A stretch of 64,000 nt of DNA from Hemileia vastatrix. Its lineage: Eukaryota > Basidiomycota > Pucciniomycetes > Pucciniales > Zaghouaniaceae. Location: the NCBI GenBank assembly GCA_030280995.1, contig JASXTE010000002.1, forward strand, positions 40,218,183 to 40,282,182, given 5' to 3'. Below, in pieces: positions 38,691 through 51,197 of the stretch (position 1 is its first letter; every line of letters starts with the position of its first letter). The notes below the pieces were generated by a model, which was not told the origin of the DNA, made no database searches, and saw only the letters and a program-made list of their open reading frames with translations. Made by a program: the position numbers and the translations under genes.

Positions 38691-40973
38691 ATTTATATAC
38701 AACCTTAATAGATTTTTTATTGCTTATATATTGACTAGAACGTTTAAAGGATAAAAATTAAGTATTTTTGAGAGTTTAATAAGTAACTAATCTTAAGCTG
38801 TGGTATTTTCAATAGAACCCAGATGAAAGTCTCCATTTAAGCTAATATCAAGCTTTAAGAGTATTCTATTTTTAACTCTAATTAATTAACTTGTAAAAAT
38901 ATTCACTCAGAAGGAGCCATATTAATTTTTTGGCTCATATATATCAGTGTGATTAATTTGAGAATCTGATAGAACTGGATCAGAAGTAACTAAGAATTGG
39001 CTAAGAAGTGACTGAATACTGGCTCAGAAATTATTAATCTTTGGCTAAAATTAAAATAAAAAAATAATTAAAATTGAGAACTAATAAGCTTCAATTGAGT
39101 CTCAATATGTCTTCCAGTAAATTTAAGTAAAGTTCAACCCTTACTCTTCAGTTTTTTTTTCACTACTTCAAATTTTTTTCAACTTCTTTTTTAATTGAGG
39201 CTTAAGTTTTTGGACGTTTTTGAAGGTCTGCCTCTCATGTTTAGTGGTGTATAAAATATTTTTTAAATAATTTAGTGTTCCACCAATGTGAGAAATTAAA
39301 AATAAAAAAAATGGACAGAAAATTTATTCTCCCATTTTATAAATGTGAAACACATGAAGTATTTATTTATTAAAAACTCACACTTTCATTATCTACTAAG
39401 TAATTATAATAGCCAATAAGTTTAATTTATTGAGAATATAAAACAAGAATCAAGATATTTATTATAAAATCAAGGCAAAAAATTCTAGTTATGTTAAGAA
39501 AATATGAAAAATTATTATTCACAATGCATTTATAATTTTTATTAAATTAATGAAAAACATGGGTACCTGAAATATGATATTTATATCTTTTAAAAACATG
39601 AAATTAAAATTAATTCACTGAATATATCAAATTGAACAGGGATAATTTTAGATCTCATTAATTTTAAGGTAGATCACTGGTTTTCTCATTAGCTCAATGT
39701 AAGCTTGGTTGGGAAGTAAGGCACTCAAAGGAAAAATAATTTTGAATTATCTGAGTCATGAAATCTTCCAGAACTGAGTAGTCATACAAAAAAATGATTG
39801 AATAAATTCAAGAGAAGTTTACTCCTTTAATCTGAATGTGAATAGGGCCCTTCTGATTATAAGTCATGATTTATAAATTCTTCTTTAAATCATTTAAAAT
39901 GGGAATTAAATGCATTAGACACTTTTGAAAAGACTAAAATCACCTAGGGGTTAAAAGGATTTCTAACTTTGATAAATCTATATTTTTCTTGATCCTTATT
40001 TAATACTTCATTTTAAAAGCCTCCCAATGACCTACCAACAAGTTCACATTATAAAGATGGCTGTAAAGTCCCCTTTTTTATAAGTTAAAATTGTGTATTT
40101 TTTATTTTTATTTTTTTTAAAAAGTAGCAGTTTTTGTTTTGTGGTGGTATTAGTAGAAAGTGTATGTGAATTCAAATTTCAAATATTGGTACTTTACTGC
40201 AGTTTTTTTCATTAGGCTGTGTAGTGGGATCAAAAATTTTCTGGCCACTTCTCATCATCATAAATCACAAACATTTTGCAAAAATATCATTAAACTTCTT
40301 TTCATTCCCATTATTTTAATTAAACAGAGTTTAAATATAATGCTAAATTTAATTTTATCAAGATATCTTATTGTATTTTAGGATTTTTAAAAAAATTGTA
40401 ACTTCAGATCAATAGAAATCAAAAAAAAGCTCCTACAACTTGAAAGCCCTTCAATTATAGTTATAATTCTGTAAAAATATCTTTGAAAATATCAAAATTA
40501 TTGGGGGCCGTAAATAGGTTTAAACCCCAGTAGCAAAAGAACAAAATTCAATTCTTAGTTAGATGGTTTTAATGTGGTTGATTAGTTCACTATGTGTGAA
40601 ATAACTCCAAGTCTTTTAGATAGATTTACATGGCTATATAAAAAATTTTGCGTGGTGGAGCTTTTGCATATTAGACTTGGGGGTTTTCCACATCTTTTTA
40701 TTTTATTCAAGTCTATGGATTGGACTGGCCAATTTTCATTTATCTAGAGGTTAATTTCTACTTGGGAATTTTGAAATAAATTGAAAATATGCACTAGGAA
40801 GTTTTCCTCTATTAGGAGGAAGAAAGTTTAAGGACTAATTTTCACAAGCCATGAAAGGAGTAACCCACAATACAAATTATTGAATGAGCACTTTGTTTTA
40901 GCTTATTTCAGGGAAGGGATATCAGGGGGGGTTACTTTTTTTAAAGAATCCATCTCAAATAATGCTGGAGGAG
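38691..40973. other. Gene-poor AT-rich spacer
   Basis: No supported gene. The frame at 40160-40381 (+) has no recognisable domain. The stretch contains several short A/T runs only. Confidence 0.4.
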
Positions 40974-41553
40974 TAACCTGTCAGCCTGGATACTCCTAGG
41001 ACTAAGTAAAATAATCATATAAAATATGCTAAACATATGTATTACACATGGGGACAATAAGCAAAGGTATAAAATATGTACACATAAGTGAAATAAGTCA
41101 TTTAATACAATATATTCCATTAGAATACATTAAATACAAGCATATACCCACCTTTTATGGGTCTTATGTACTTAATAATAGGTTTGAATATGTTAGGGTA
41201 ATCCTAAGTACCTTAAAAATAAGGCTACAAAATTTTTAAGTGGTCCTAAAGATGTTTTTTCATTATTATAGTGAAATAATTGATAAATGTGCTTTATATC
41301 ACTTAAAAGCTGGATATACGCACTATAAATTTAATAATATTTAAATTGTGCTTTGACAGATCAACTTTCATTATTTAGTGAAATTGATTTGGCTATTTAA
41401 ATATCTAAAAATAACACTTCTAAAATTTGATGTTTTTCATGCTAGAAATGGCTTATGTGTACTGGTGTTATGCTGCCTGTATTTATACCACATACATAGC
41501 TCCATTATTAAGAAAGTTAATAATTTCATGCTTATATTATACCACAGTGTATG

Positions 41554-41871
41554 TGTTAGGATTTGGTTGAGAGGTAGGGAGGAGGAGTGCTTTGGGAGCT
41601 ATGCATTATAATGATGCAGAAGAGTGGATATTGCATAAGGGAGTTATATGGGGAAAGAACTGTGGAGTGCTCCCCATCTGAAAACTTATCTAGTATATCC
41701 ACTTGTTCACTAGTCTCACTGCCATTTGGCATAGTCAGTCTGAACTTCTCTCACTGTTGGAAGTCCCAACATAGTCAGTCTTAGTTAGTCTCACTGCTGC
41801 ATCCAGAATAGTCAGTCCCATCTTAGGCTAGTGTTTGTACAAGTGGTAGTCTGCCTTCTTAGGTCTTAAAA
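41554..41871 (+). repeat. 5' LTR of Gypsy-3
   Basis: Shares long blocks with 46816-47136, for example GTGGATATTGCATAAGGG and CTGCCTTCTTAGGTCTTAA. Confidence 0.9.
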
Positions 41872-41908
41872 TTTTTTCAAATCTTAATTGGTGCACTACC
41901 AAAGAACA

Positions 41909-42880
41909 ATGAACCCCTCAGGTCAACCTGATGCAGAAACTCTCACTGCAATGCAAGAGAAAATGACATTCTAACAAGAAAAAAACAGCAGACTTATGGA
42001 AAATTTAGCTGAGGAAAGGCCCTAATACCATGGCCCCGCAGAAGCAGAACTGGAAGCTGCTGAAGCTGAGGCACAGGCATGGCCCGCAACACCAGCACCA
42101 CTTGTTAAAGGCCAAAAGATTGCTGTTCCAGCAATCTTTGGTGGAAAACGAGGTCCCCAGGCCAATCAATACACATTAAAAGTAAATCTTTATGTCCTTC
42201 TCAACTGCCATAATTTTCAAGATGAGAAATAAAAATTGGATTTGAAATCTTGTACCTCACAGAAAAGGTGGCACACTGGTTGAGGCCATATACAAAGGAA
42301 CTCCTTGGAAATGGTAAGTTGGCAACAGATTTCTGTCAGTTCATGGCAGAATTTGAATTAGCATTTGATGATCCTGATTTGGCCACAACCTCAGAGCATG
42401 CTCTCAACCAGTTGCAACAGAAACACTCTGTTGCTGAGTATGTGTCCAAATTCTGGGGCCATGCCAGCTATGTTACAACATGGGGAGAAGTAGCACTCCT
42501 ATTTCATTTTAGAAATGGGCTCCCACAAAAAATTAGGAACACCCTAATTAGTCACCCTCATCCAACCTCACTCCAAGCACTCATGGAACTAGCTATCCAA
42601 ATCAACAAAAAGCTCACACATCAGAAAATGGATGGTTAGAGTGGTGCTCTTCAGTGGCGCAACTATTCCCCATCAGGTGGGGCCAGTTCCAGGGACCCAA
42701 ATGCCATGTACATTGATGCAGTCAATGTATGTGGCACTAATGGGAAGAAAAGGCTATCTGATGATGAATACCAGAGGTTTATGAGTAGAGGGCTGTGCCT
42801 CTGATGTGGAAATGGTGTTCATCTAGCAAGGGATTGTAAGGGGAAGATCAAGGTAAGTGAGGTGGAGGATAGTGCAGGTA
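41909..42880 (+). pseudogene. Gypsy-3 gag
   Basis: It starts MNPSGQPDAETL; an acidic, Ala-rich stretch and an IFGGKRGPQANQY block follow. The gag core is the frame 42250-42639 (WLRPYTKELLG, FMAEFELAFDDPD, FRNGLPQKIR). The zinc knuckle near 42800 has a TGA between its first two cysteines (CGNGVHLARDC remains). Several stops interrupt the frame. Confidence 0.8.
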
Positions 42881-42908
42881 GGGCCCAGGTAAAAGACAGC
42901 CCTCAGGA

Positions 42909-43337
42909 GTGAAGGTTGTGCCCTCCTTGAGCAGATTAGAGAGAAAGAACAAGGAGGATTTGGTAGAAGAATTACAATTATGTAAGCCACTTGAAGTAAA
43001 TGATAATTGTATTGTACTAAACTTGCCTTTAATGGCCCTTGATGCTACAAGAAATGTACAAGCCCTACTGGACTGTGGGGCCACAGAGTGTTTTATTTAT
43101 ATCAAGTTTTTTCAGAGAAATAAATTTAAATGTGAAAAATTGGATCTCCCTAGGCATTTAATTATGTTTGATGGATCCCCAGGTGGGGGAGGAGAAGTAA
43201 GAGAAAAGGTTTTTAGCAGGTTTTGGTGTGATGGAAAAGAGTCACAGTGCAGGGCATATGCAAAAACCCTGAAGGACAAGAGCAACATGGTACTGGGTAT
43301 GACAGGGCTGGACCAATATAACTCACACATTTACTGA
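42909..43337 (+). pseudogene. Gypsy-3 aspartic protease
   Basis: The active site reads ALLDCGATECFI, a Cys-containing variant of the D(S/T)G motif. It is followed by a hydrophobic segment and VLGMTGLDQYNSHI (normally LG..WL..HNP). The region to 43870 is a charged linker. Confidence 0.7.
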
Positions 43338-43869
43338 AAGGAAAAGAAGGTTCATATGGGAAGTAAAGAGGATTCTGGCGCTAAAGTATTGGCCCCCTGG
43401 CCCTTTCAGGGGTCAGAGGCCCATCCTGGCGAGTCTTCTGATGTTTTGTTATCATTAGTTGACTTTCCACAAGAACTGATGCTTTCTCTTTATTCTAAGC
43501 AGCAGGCTGGGGATGGGATGCCAATGGGGAGTGCCAGAGAGGGCCAAAATGGAGAAGAAAAATGCCTAAAGGAGGAGAAGGCGCAAAAGAGGAAGGATAA
43601 GGCAGAAGATGGGAAGGTGGATGGCACAGAGAAAGCATTTGTCCCCTAGCCTTTGCAGGGGTTAGGGGCCCCTCCTGGTGAGTCTCCTGGTGTTTCATTA
43701 TCATCAGTAGAATTTGCGCAAGAGCTGACACTTTCTCTTGTTGCTAAGTTTAAGGACTTGGAGGGGGCTCTGGAGGAAGAAGAGGAGCTGGAATGTGACA
43801 CAACAGCTTGAAAAATATCTGCCAAGATTGCAGCCAAGTTCCAGTCCTCAAAGCCAACAAAAATCCTCA

Positions 43870-45250
43870 AGGAAATGGTCCCTGAAGCCTACTGGGAATT
43901 CTTACCACTGGTTGAAGATGGAGAAGTTGAGACCCTACCATCTCATCAACCATACAGTGTTGCCATTGATATGATGCCAGGTGCAACCCCTCAATTTAGC
44001 CACATAGTCCCATTATCAACCCTAGATTCAACAGTACTAAAAGAGATGATAGATGAAAATTTAAAGAATGGTTTTATTAGGGAATACAAATCTCCCTGGG
44101 CCTCCCCTGTGATCTTTTCAGGAAAAAAGGATGGGTCATTAAAACCTTGTACATATTTCAGAAGGCTAAACGTTCTGACATTAAAGAAAAGATATCTCTT
44201 TCCCCTGACTAGTGAGCTAATTAATAGCCTTCAAGGTGCAGAGATCTTCACATCCCTAGATCTTAGGGAAGGTTACCACAAAATACATGTGAAAGAAGGT
44301 GATAAACACAAACTGGCATTCTGAACCAAATTTGGTCATTTTGAATGGCTGGTAATGCCATTTGGTCTGTGTAATGCACCTGCCACTTTCAAAAATTTCA
44401 CCCACAGCATCTTTAGAGACAGAATAGGGATATATGTGGTGGTATACCTGAATGGCATTCTGATTTACTCAAGATCAATGGAAGAACACCAGATATGTGT
44501 GAAATAATTTTTGCAGCGCTTTAGAGACGTCCAAGTATGGTTAAAACTGAAGAAATGTATTTTTTCAGTAGGTGAAATCCCCTAACTGGGTATTATCATT
44601 TTAAAAAATAAGGCGCAAATGGACCAGGAGAAAGGAAATGGCAGTAATGGAATGGCCAACACCAACATCAGTAAAAGAGCTCCAGTTATTCCTAGGCTTT
44701 GAAAATTTTTACTGCTGTTTTATTGAAAATTACTGCCACATCTGTTGACCATTGCACAACCTCACAAAAAAAGAAGTCAAGTTTATCTGGACAGGTAAGC
44801 AACAAGATGCATTTGACTACCTGAAAAGTAAATTTTTGAAAGCCCCTATTCTTGAAATACCTGTCTTATAAAAGCCATTTGTTCTGGAATGTGACTGCTC
44901 AGATTTTTCACTAGGTGCAGCATTATTCCAATACAATGCTGAAAATGTCCTTCACCCAGTAGCATATTTTTCACAAACACTGCTAGGTGAAAAACTGAAC
45001 TATGAACTATAAGATAAGAAGTTATTGGTACTAGTTAAAGAGGTGCACACCTGGTGTCACTATTTAGAAGGTTGGCCACACAGACTACAATTTTTTATTT
45101 ACACGTACCATAAAACCTTGGAAACTTTCCTGAAAACAAGAAAGTTGACTCTCCAGAAGTAACACTGGGCAGAACTGCTTAGTAGCATTAATTTTTTTTT
45201 ACATTCTTACCAGGGAAGAAAAGTGAAAAACCTGATGCACTATCACAATT
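43870..45250 (+). pseudogene. Gypsy-3 reverse transcriptase and RNase H
   Basis: Recognisable blocks are WASPVIFSGKKDGS, FTSLDLREGYHKIHV, MPFGLCNAPATF and the polymerase box, here VVYLNGILIYS at about 44437-44468. The two catalytic aspartates expected after YL are replaced by Asn-Gly, so the enzyme could not work even without the stops. RNase H follows (ECDCSDFSLGAAL, VAYFSQTLLGEKLNYEL). Confidence 0.82.
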
Positions 45251-45257
45251 TACAGAC

Positions 45258-46806
45258 TTGCACCCAGAACCAGACCAGTCACATACTGTTGGCACTACGT
45301 TATTGAAAGGGGACTGTAAAGAGGGGGAAATCCTTGATGAAGTAAAATGGGAAGATGAATATTTGATGGAATGGGTAAGGAGGGAGAAGGAAAAGGATGA
45401 GGGGGTTCAGGAGCTAGTGAAGGCACTGTTATCAAAAGATGTATTGGTAAGGAAAGGATTGGAGGACTATCACCTAAAGGGGAAACACTATATTTGAATG
45501 GGAGGTTAGTGGTGTCAAACAATGAAGAGCTTAAGAGGCAGGTGGTAAAATAAAGGTATGACTCTCCCATGGCAGGGCACCCAGGAACGCTGAAGACTGG
45601 GGAGCTTGAATATTGCAACTTTTAGTGGAAGTCCATGAAGGCAAATGTCCAGCGCTAGGTAGTGTAACACAACTCTTTCCATAGGAACAAGATCAGCCCA
45701 ACAACCACGCCACTAACCCCATTAAGCATATCCAAGCAGCAATGGAAGGAACTCTCTTATGATTTTATAGTGGAGTTACCCAAGTCACAAGGAATGAATG
45801 CTAACCTCACAGTAGTTGACCACTGCACCAAGAGGGAGCACTTTATTCCCACCACTACCAGAGTTACATCAGAAGGAACTGCAGACTTAATGGTGGTGCA
45901 TGTCTATAAATTACATGGATTGCCTGAAAGTATAGTATCAGATAGAGGAAGTAATTTTAACTCTAAGCTGCTGAAAGCAATGTATGAGCAACTGAACATC
46001 AAGCCCATCTTGTCAACAGCATGGCATCCACAGACTGACATGAAATCTGAGATAGTGAATAAAGCAATTGAACAATATTTGTGCAATTCATTAAATATCA
46101 GAAATATAATTGGGTACATATTTTACCATTAGCTGAATTCTCATACAACAACTGTGCACATGCCGCAACAGGCATTTCACCCTTCTATGCTAACTATGGG
46201 TATCACCCAACATTCTCAATTGGTACCCCATCCTTTATACAAGTTCCAGAAGTAGAAGAGCTGATCCAAAGAATATTGAGTATACATCAGGAACTCAAAG
46301 TGGCTCTCAAATTATCTCAACAATCAATGAAGCATCATCATGATCAAGGAAGGACCCAGAACTGTGTGCTACAGGTAGGTGACAAGGTTTGGTTAAGCTC
46401 ATGTTCCCTTTCCACATTATGCCCCAGCGCTAAATTAGATCACAAGAAATTGGGGCCATTCAAAGTCAAACGCAAGGTATCTGACTCAGCTTATGAACTG
46501 GAACTACCAATATCAATGAGACAAGTACATACAGTCTTCAATGTTTCACTGCTCACAAAGCATAATGAAGACACAACTCCAGGAAACCCAGAAGAGCCAC
46601 CAGTGCCAATCCAAATGGGAAATGAAGAGGAGTTTGAAGTGTAGAATGTTGTTTCTAAGAGGGTGTAGAGGGGAAAGATTCAGTACTTGGTGCATTGGAA
46701 AGTTTATGGGGTTGGAGATAGGTTTTGGGAACTGGTGGAAAATTTGGTGAATGCAAAGGAAAGGTTGAAGGAGTTTGAGAAAGAGCACAGGAGACAGGAG
46801 GGGTAA
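45258..46806 (+). pseudogene. Gypsy-3 integrase with C-terminal chromodomain
   Basis: A degraded zinc-binding head (around 45560-45680) precedes the core: TVVDHCTKREHFIP, SIVSDRGSNFNSKLL, LSTAWHPQTD, then FSYNNCAHAATGISPFYANYG. The tail has KLGPFKVKRKVSDSAYELEL and VFNVSLLTKH. A chromodomain at 46628-46806 reads QYLVHWKVYG with two in-frame stops before it. This chromodomain is what places the element among chromoviruses. Confidence 0.85.
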
Positions 46807-46815
46807 AAGAGGGGG

Positions 46816-47136
46816 TGATTTTAGGATTTGATTGAGAGGTTAGGAGGAGGAGGGCTACAGGCGCTATGCATTTTAAAGATGTGGAAGAGTGGATATTGCA
46901 TAAGGGGGTTATATGGGGCAAGCGCTGTGGCGTGCTCCCCATTGGAATACTTATCTAGTAAATCCAGTTATTCTCTAGTCTCACTGCCAATTGGCCTAGT
47001 CAGTCCAGCCTTCTCTCACTGTTGGAAGTCCCAACATAGTCAGTCTTAGTTAGTCTCACTGCTGCATCCAGAATAGTCAGTCCTGTCTTAGGCTAGTGTT
47101 AGCACTAGTGGTAGTCTGCCTTCTTAGGTCTTAACA
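46816..47136 (+). repeat. 3' LTR of Gypsy-3
   Basis: It begins TGATTTTAGGATTTG after a purine-rich tract and ends TTAACA. Confidence 0.88.
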
Positions 47137-48065
47137 GTATTCCATATATGTGTAAACATGCTAAAATAATCAAGAGGCACTTATTTAGTGTCTTAATTTC
47201 ACTAATAGTGCATTTACCTCATTGTATGCACTAATTTCATTAATAAACTCAAGATTGGCGCCCAGATTTCACAACTACACTTAAAATTTCCTATTTAGTC
47301 ATGGATTTACCCCTTCAAGCACCTTCCAAGAGTCTGCATTCAGTCGCCCCACATTTCACAACTACTTTTGGGTTTCTCAATGGCTTCTCAGGCTATATTG
47401 GTTATTTTTGAATGGAAATTTCATGGTTAAAATTGTTATAATTAACGTCTTCATTTTAAATTTTGATACCCCTTAATTAGACATTATTTTTAGGTCCTTT
47501 TATTCCCTTATATATTCTTTTATGTTAAGAATTACATGCATATGCTCTCTTTTTTTATTATTACTTTATTTTGATGGATTATCCATGTTATTCTTGGATT
47601 TTGGCATGTGATATGATTCTCATTTTGTTATGGGATAGTCCTGGAGTGGATTGGCATGTGGATTAGCTAGTATGAGGTTTTATTAGCCGTGGAAAGGACT
47701 AGAAAGACAAAGGGGAACATAGGGTGAATTTATGGGTATAAAAGAAAGAGGTTTATGGGCTTTTATTCCATATTATTTTCATTACATTTTAAACTTACAA
47801 CCATACAATCACAATACATAGTAATTAGTGCTGTTAAAGTCTTTGAAATAGTGTTTTAATCGATTTCTCAATTTTTCTACCAACTTTAAGTCATATAAAA
47901 TTTATATTAAATGAGATCAAATTACTGAGACCATTATATTGAATTATATTTTAATACTTAATTGGATTTGGACAACACTATTCATACTGGACTATTAAAA
48001 TCTTCTAGACAACTGACTAATCAAGCTACTCACGTCTCAGTACTTGAACTCAACCTGACATAACC

Positions 48066-48936
48066 ACTATTGAAGGTAATCTAGAGACATTCTCTCTTTT
48101 ATTTTTTATATTTTTGACAACAAACAGCTGCCTGACTAGATGTTTTGCTTACTCCAAGGCTGGACTTAATGGTCCACCCTCAAAAATCCATCAGAAGCAG
48201 GATCAAGTGAATTTGAGTCTCCTCTCTTTTTGGGAAATATAGAGGTGTTTTTTATTTTTATTTATTTATTTATTTATTTTTTGAAACAATGTAGTTAAAG
48301 AATTGTAGCTCATACATGCAACAGTAAATGGTTTGCAATGTCATATTAAAAGTAAAGCTATCTTTCATTTTATTATATGCCATCAAGAGATCAGATGAAA
48401 CACTTGAGAAGATTCTGACATGACTCTAAGTGTGGCTTTATAAGGATAACCTTATTTCAGCAATTTTTTGATTTTTGATTTTCCATTATTTTTATTTTTT
48501 TTGGTATTTTGATATAATTTGGCAAATAGTGGTTGAGAGCACTTTGAAATAATAGGTAATGTAGCTTTTGATAGCACCTGAAAGTGCCATACCACAAATA
48601 GACCCCTTCTGGTTGGTATGAGCTGTTTCTCGCAAGGGTGAAGAACAATGACATGGGGCTAAAAGTTACTAAAAATAAGAAGAAAAATGAATTAAAATAA
48701 AATGTTATATAATTGGTGATGAAGTTAGGAGTAAAAAGACAAAAATCCAAATTGGGAGGGGTATTAGTGTTGATGATGGCGTGAGAGACAGATGAAAAAT
48801 GAAGAAAACAAAAAAAATATTTTAAAGGTGACCAGAATATATGTCTCTCACTGTAGGTATTATAATGTTTGAATAATGCATAGGAATATCTCTACCAGGC
48901 CTTTGGTGTTGCTTCTTCACTTTTGCATGATGGTAT
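48066..48936. other. Intergenic region upstream of the nucleotidyltransferase gene
   Basis: AT-rich sequence with a TTTA microsatellite near 48255. The minus-strand frame at 48457-48750 is hydrophobic and Lys-rich without a recognisable domain. The promoter of the downstream gene should lie here. Confidence 0.35.
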
Positions 48937-51197
48937 ATGGTGTATATCTTCAATCAAGAAAACCCATCATCAGCTACCACTCCAACTCACACCAGAAAAA
49001 AGAAGAAAAAGCAGTTTTTCACTAATTTTACCAACACTAACAATAATCATAACAACTGTAACAATAAACCTTTTGCAGAAGCTACTAACCATTGCAACAC
49101 ATCTGATATTCAACGATACCTATAACACTTCACCCAAAACTAAAAGTACCCAGAACTCTGCTCCAGTTGAAGCTCCTGCACCGGCTACCCGTAAGAAAAA
49201 GAGAAGGAGAAAGGCAACAACGGCAAGAAACCTAAATCTCAACACCAGCGGCAAGAATCAAAATATCCTTTCAAGCCATTCACGAACCCAGTCCCAACAC
49301 AAGTAATAATATCAAAGACATCTGCAGCACTAGAACCTAATCTCAATAATTTCCCCACTACCTTAGTTCTCATTGAGAAAAAAAGGGGAAACCTGAATGT
49401 TCCGTCCACCACAGAAAAGAACAACGAAACCAATAACCTTTACCATAAGAAATCTGCACCTCCCCAAGCATCCTCGCATCCATCTGGCATCCCCAATCCT
49501 AATCAGTTATCTAAAAGTCTAGCTCACGTCAAAATCTTACCCTCAGAAAACTCTGGCTTGCTAAAGCTGCACATAAGCATTCATCAACCCCTTCCCCAAC
49601 GCAACCCTCGTCGTCAAGCATTCCCAACCTCTATTTCTGAGATTGATGATAAAATGCAGTCAATTCTAAGAAAATTCCATTCACAAGCCTTTATTGTATC
49701 CAGCAGTATCAAATCTGGTATTAGCTTAGGCAGTGAAATCCAAATGTTTTCTCGAGTGAGTAAATTTTTATTGATTTTTTTTCCATAATCATGACATCAA
49801 TTCTTTTCAGCAACTTCTCCCTTCTCAATCTGTTATCCAAGCACGACTCGAAGTAGTTGACAAAATCGAAAAGGCTCTAAATTTATCACCGCATAAAAAA
49901 CCTCCAGGTTCTCGATGCTTCAAAGTGATGCCATTTGGTTCGACATGTTTTAACCTCGACACTTCAGACTCGGATTTGGATCTTTGTATCTTCGACCCGG
50001 ATTACCCGCATGGCTTGTGTAAATTAAAAAAAAAATCTTTTAAAAAGACTTCCCAGCTTTATAATCCCAATGTAGTCGGAAAAATACTCTCCAAAATTGG
50101 TTTTCAAGACATCCAGCCGATTCCTTTGGCCAATATTCCAATTGTCAAGTTCATAGCACCCAATGGGATAAAGGCTGACTTGAACTGCAATGAACGTTTT
50201 GGATATTGGAATAGCCAATTGATCCGTGCCTATTCTCTTCTTTGCCCACATTTATTTCGTCCTCTTGGATTGACAATCAAGCTTTGGGCCAAGACTCGAG
50301 GTATTTGCGATCCTTCTGGAGGGAACGGTGCTCCTAGTTTTTCTGGTTACACATTGGTCTTGCTCATGATTGCATATTTGCAATCTATTGGCGTATTGCC
50401 CAATCTGCAACAGCCCATGGCTTATACAGACAAACGAGGTCGAATCCTCTATTATCATGTCCCTGCTAAACGGGGAAAAGGCTCTCGTCCGAAATCTCTT
50501 AAAACCATTCCTTATGATACCAGTTTTATAGAGGATTATTCACCTGAGGTCCCTTTGGCCTCGATTGATGTGGAACAAGCATTGATTGGCTTCTTTCAAT
50601 GTTATGCTGATTTTCCATTTCAAGAGCGGGCCATAAGTATTCGCTCAGGTGGATTAATCAATAGACCTACTCGATGGTTGAGCGTAAAAGAAGAACGAGC
50701 TGAAGAAGAAGCCATTAAAGCCGCTAAGAAAGCCAGAAAAATCCGCCGAAGGTTAGAAAAGGAAAAAGATATTGAAACTAATGCAATTTCAGGATTTGAA
50801 CCTGTTAGTTCGAGTGGTGGTAATGAAGAGGAAAATAGTGATCTTAGCAGTACAGATACCATCAATACTCAATCTGCTGTGTCATCTAAAAAAGAAAAAA
50901 CACCAAACCTTTGGAACACGATGATTGTCACGCAAGACCCATTTATATTGGTTCGGTATGGCTTTTGATCTACATATACATATATATTTGCTTTTTTCGC
51001 TGATGTTTTAACATAACCACTTTGATATATATTTTTGTATGTTTGCTTTTTATTTATTTATTTTTTGCAGAAATACCTCCCAAAATATTGGTTTAAGAAG
51101 AGCCAAGACTATTATAGGAGAATTCAAGCGCGCTCGAGATATCTTGTCTTCAGATCGTGCTTCTCTAAAAAATCTCATTTCCTCTGAAGAACATTAA
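48937..51197 (+). CDS. Cid1/Trf4-type poly(A)/poly(U) RNA nucleotidyltransferase
   Basis: Exons 48937-49755, 49811-50955 and 51071-51197 join in phase (about 696 residues). The enzyme family adds A or U residues to RNA 3' ends. Exon 2 carries the nucleotidyltransferase signature PFGSTCFNLDTSDSDLDL, with the catalytic Asp pair in SDLDL, the third Asp in IKADLNC, and the palm-to-finger LTIKLWAKTRGI helix. The PAP/25A-associated domain follows (SGYTLVLLMIAYLQ, DVEQALIGFFQCYADF), then a charged coiled coil (EEAIKAAKKARKIRRRLEKE) and the closing TQDPFILVRN..GL motif across the last intron. The N-terminus is low-complexity and basic. Frame 1 of exon 1 is closed between 49123 and 49194, while another frame across this gap reads sensible Lys/Arg-rich sequence. 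This means a missed intron, two compensating indels or an assembly error. It could equally be a cytoplasmic Cid1-like or a nuclear Trf4-like enzyme. Confidence 0.85.

Larger units (their letters stand above)
41549..47141 (+). mobile_element. Chromovirus-type Ty3/Gypsy element, decayed (Gypsy-3)
   Basis: LTRs of about 320 bp lie at 41554-41871 and 46816-47136, beginning TGTTAGG and ending CTTAACA in the best-kept ends. The flanks are GTATG (41549-41553) and GTATT (47137-47141), a 5-bp target duplication with one difference. A polypurine tract precedes the 3' LTR. Internal order is gag, protease, reverse transcriptase, RNase H, integrase, chromodomain. Many stops, several explicable as C-to-T changes (CGA to TGA), show it is dead. 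Confidence 0.9.
40974..48065 (+). mobile_element. Solo LTR of the large-LTR Gypsy family, split by a later insertion
   Basis: LTR sequence begins TGTCAGCCTGGATACTCC at 40979 and ends CAACCTGACA at 48060, with TAACC on both sides (40974-40978 and 48061-48065). The two halves, 40979-41553 and 47137-48060, join to one LTR of about 1.5 kb in the opposite orientation to Gypsy-2. LTR-LTR recombination removed the internal region before the second element inserted. Confidence 0.9.
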
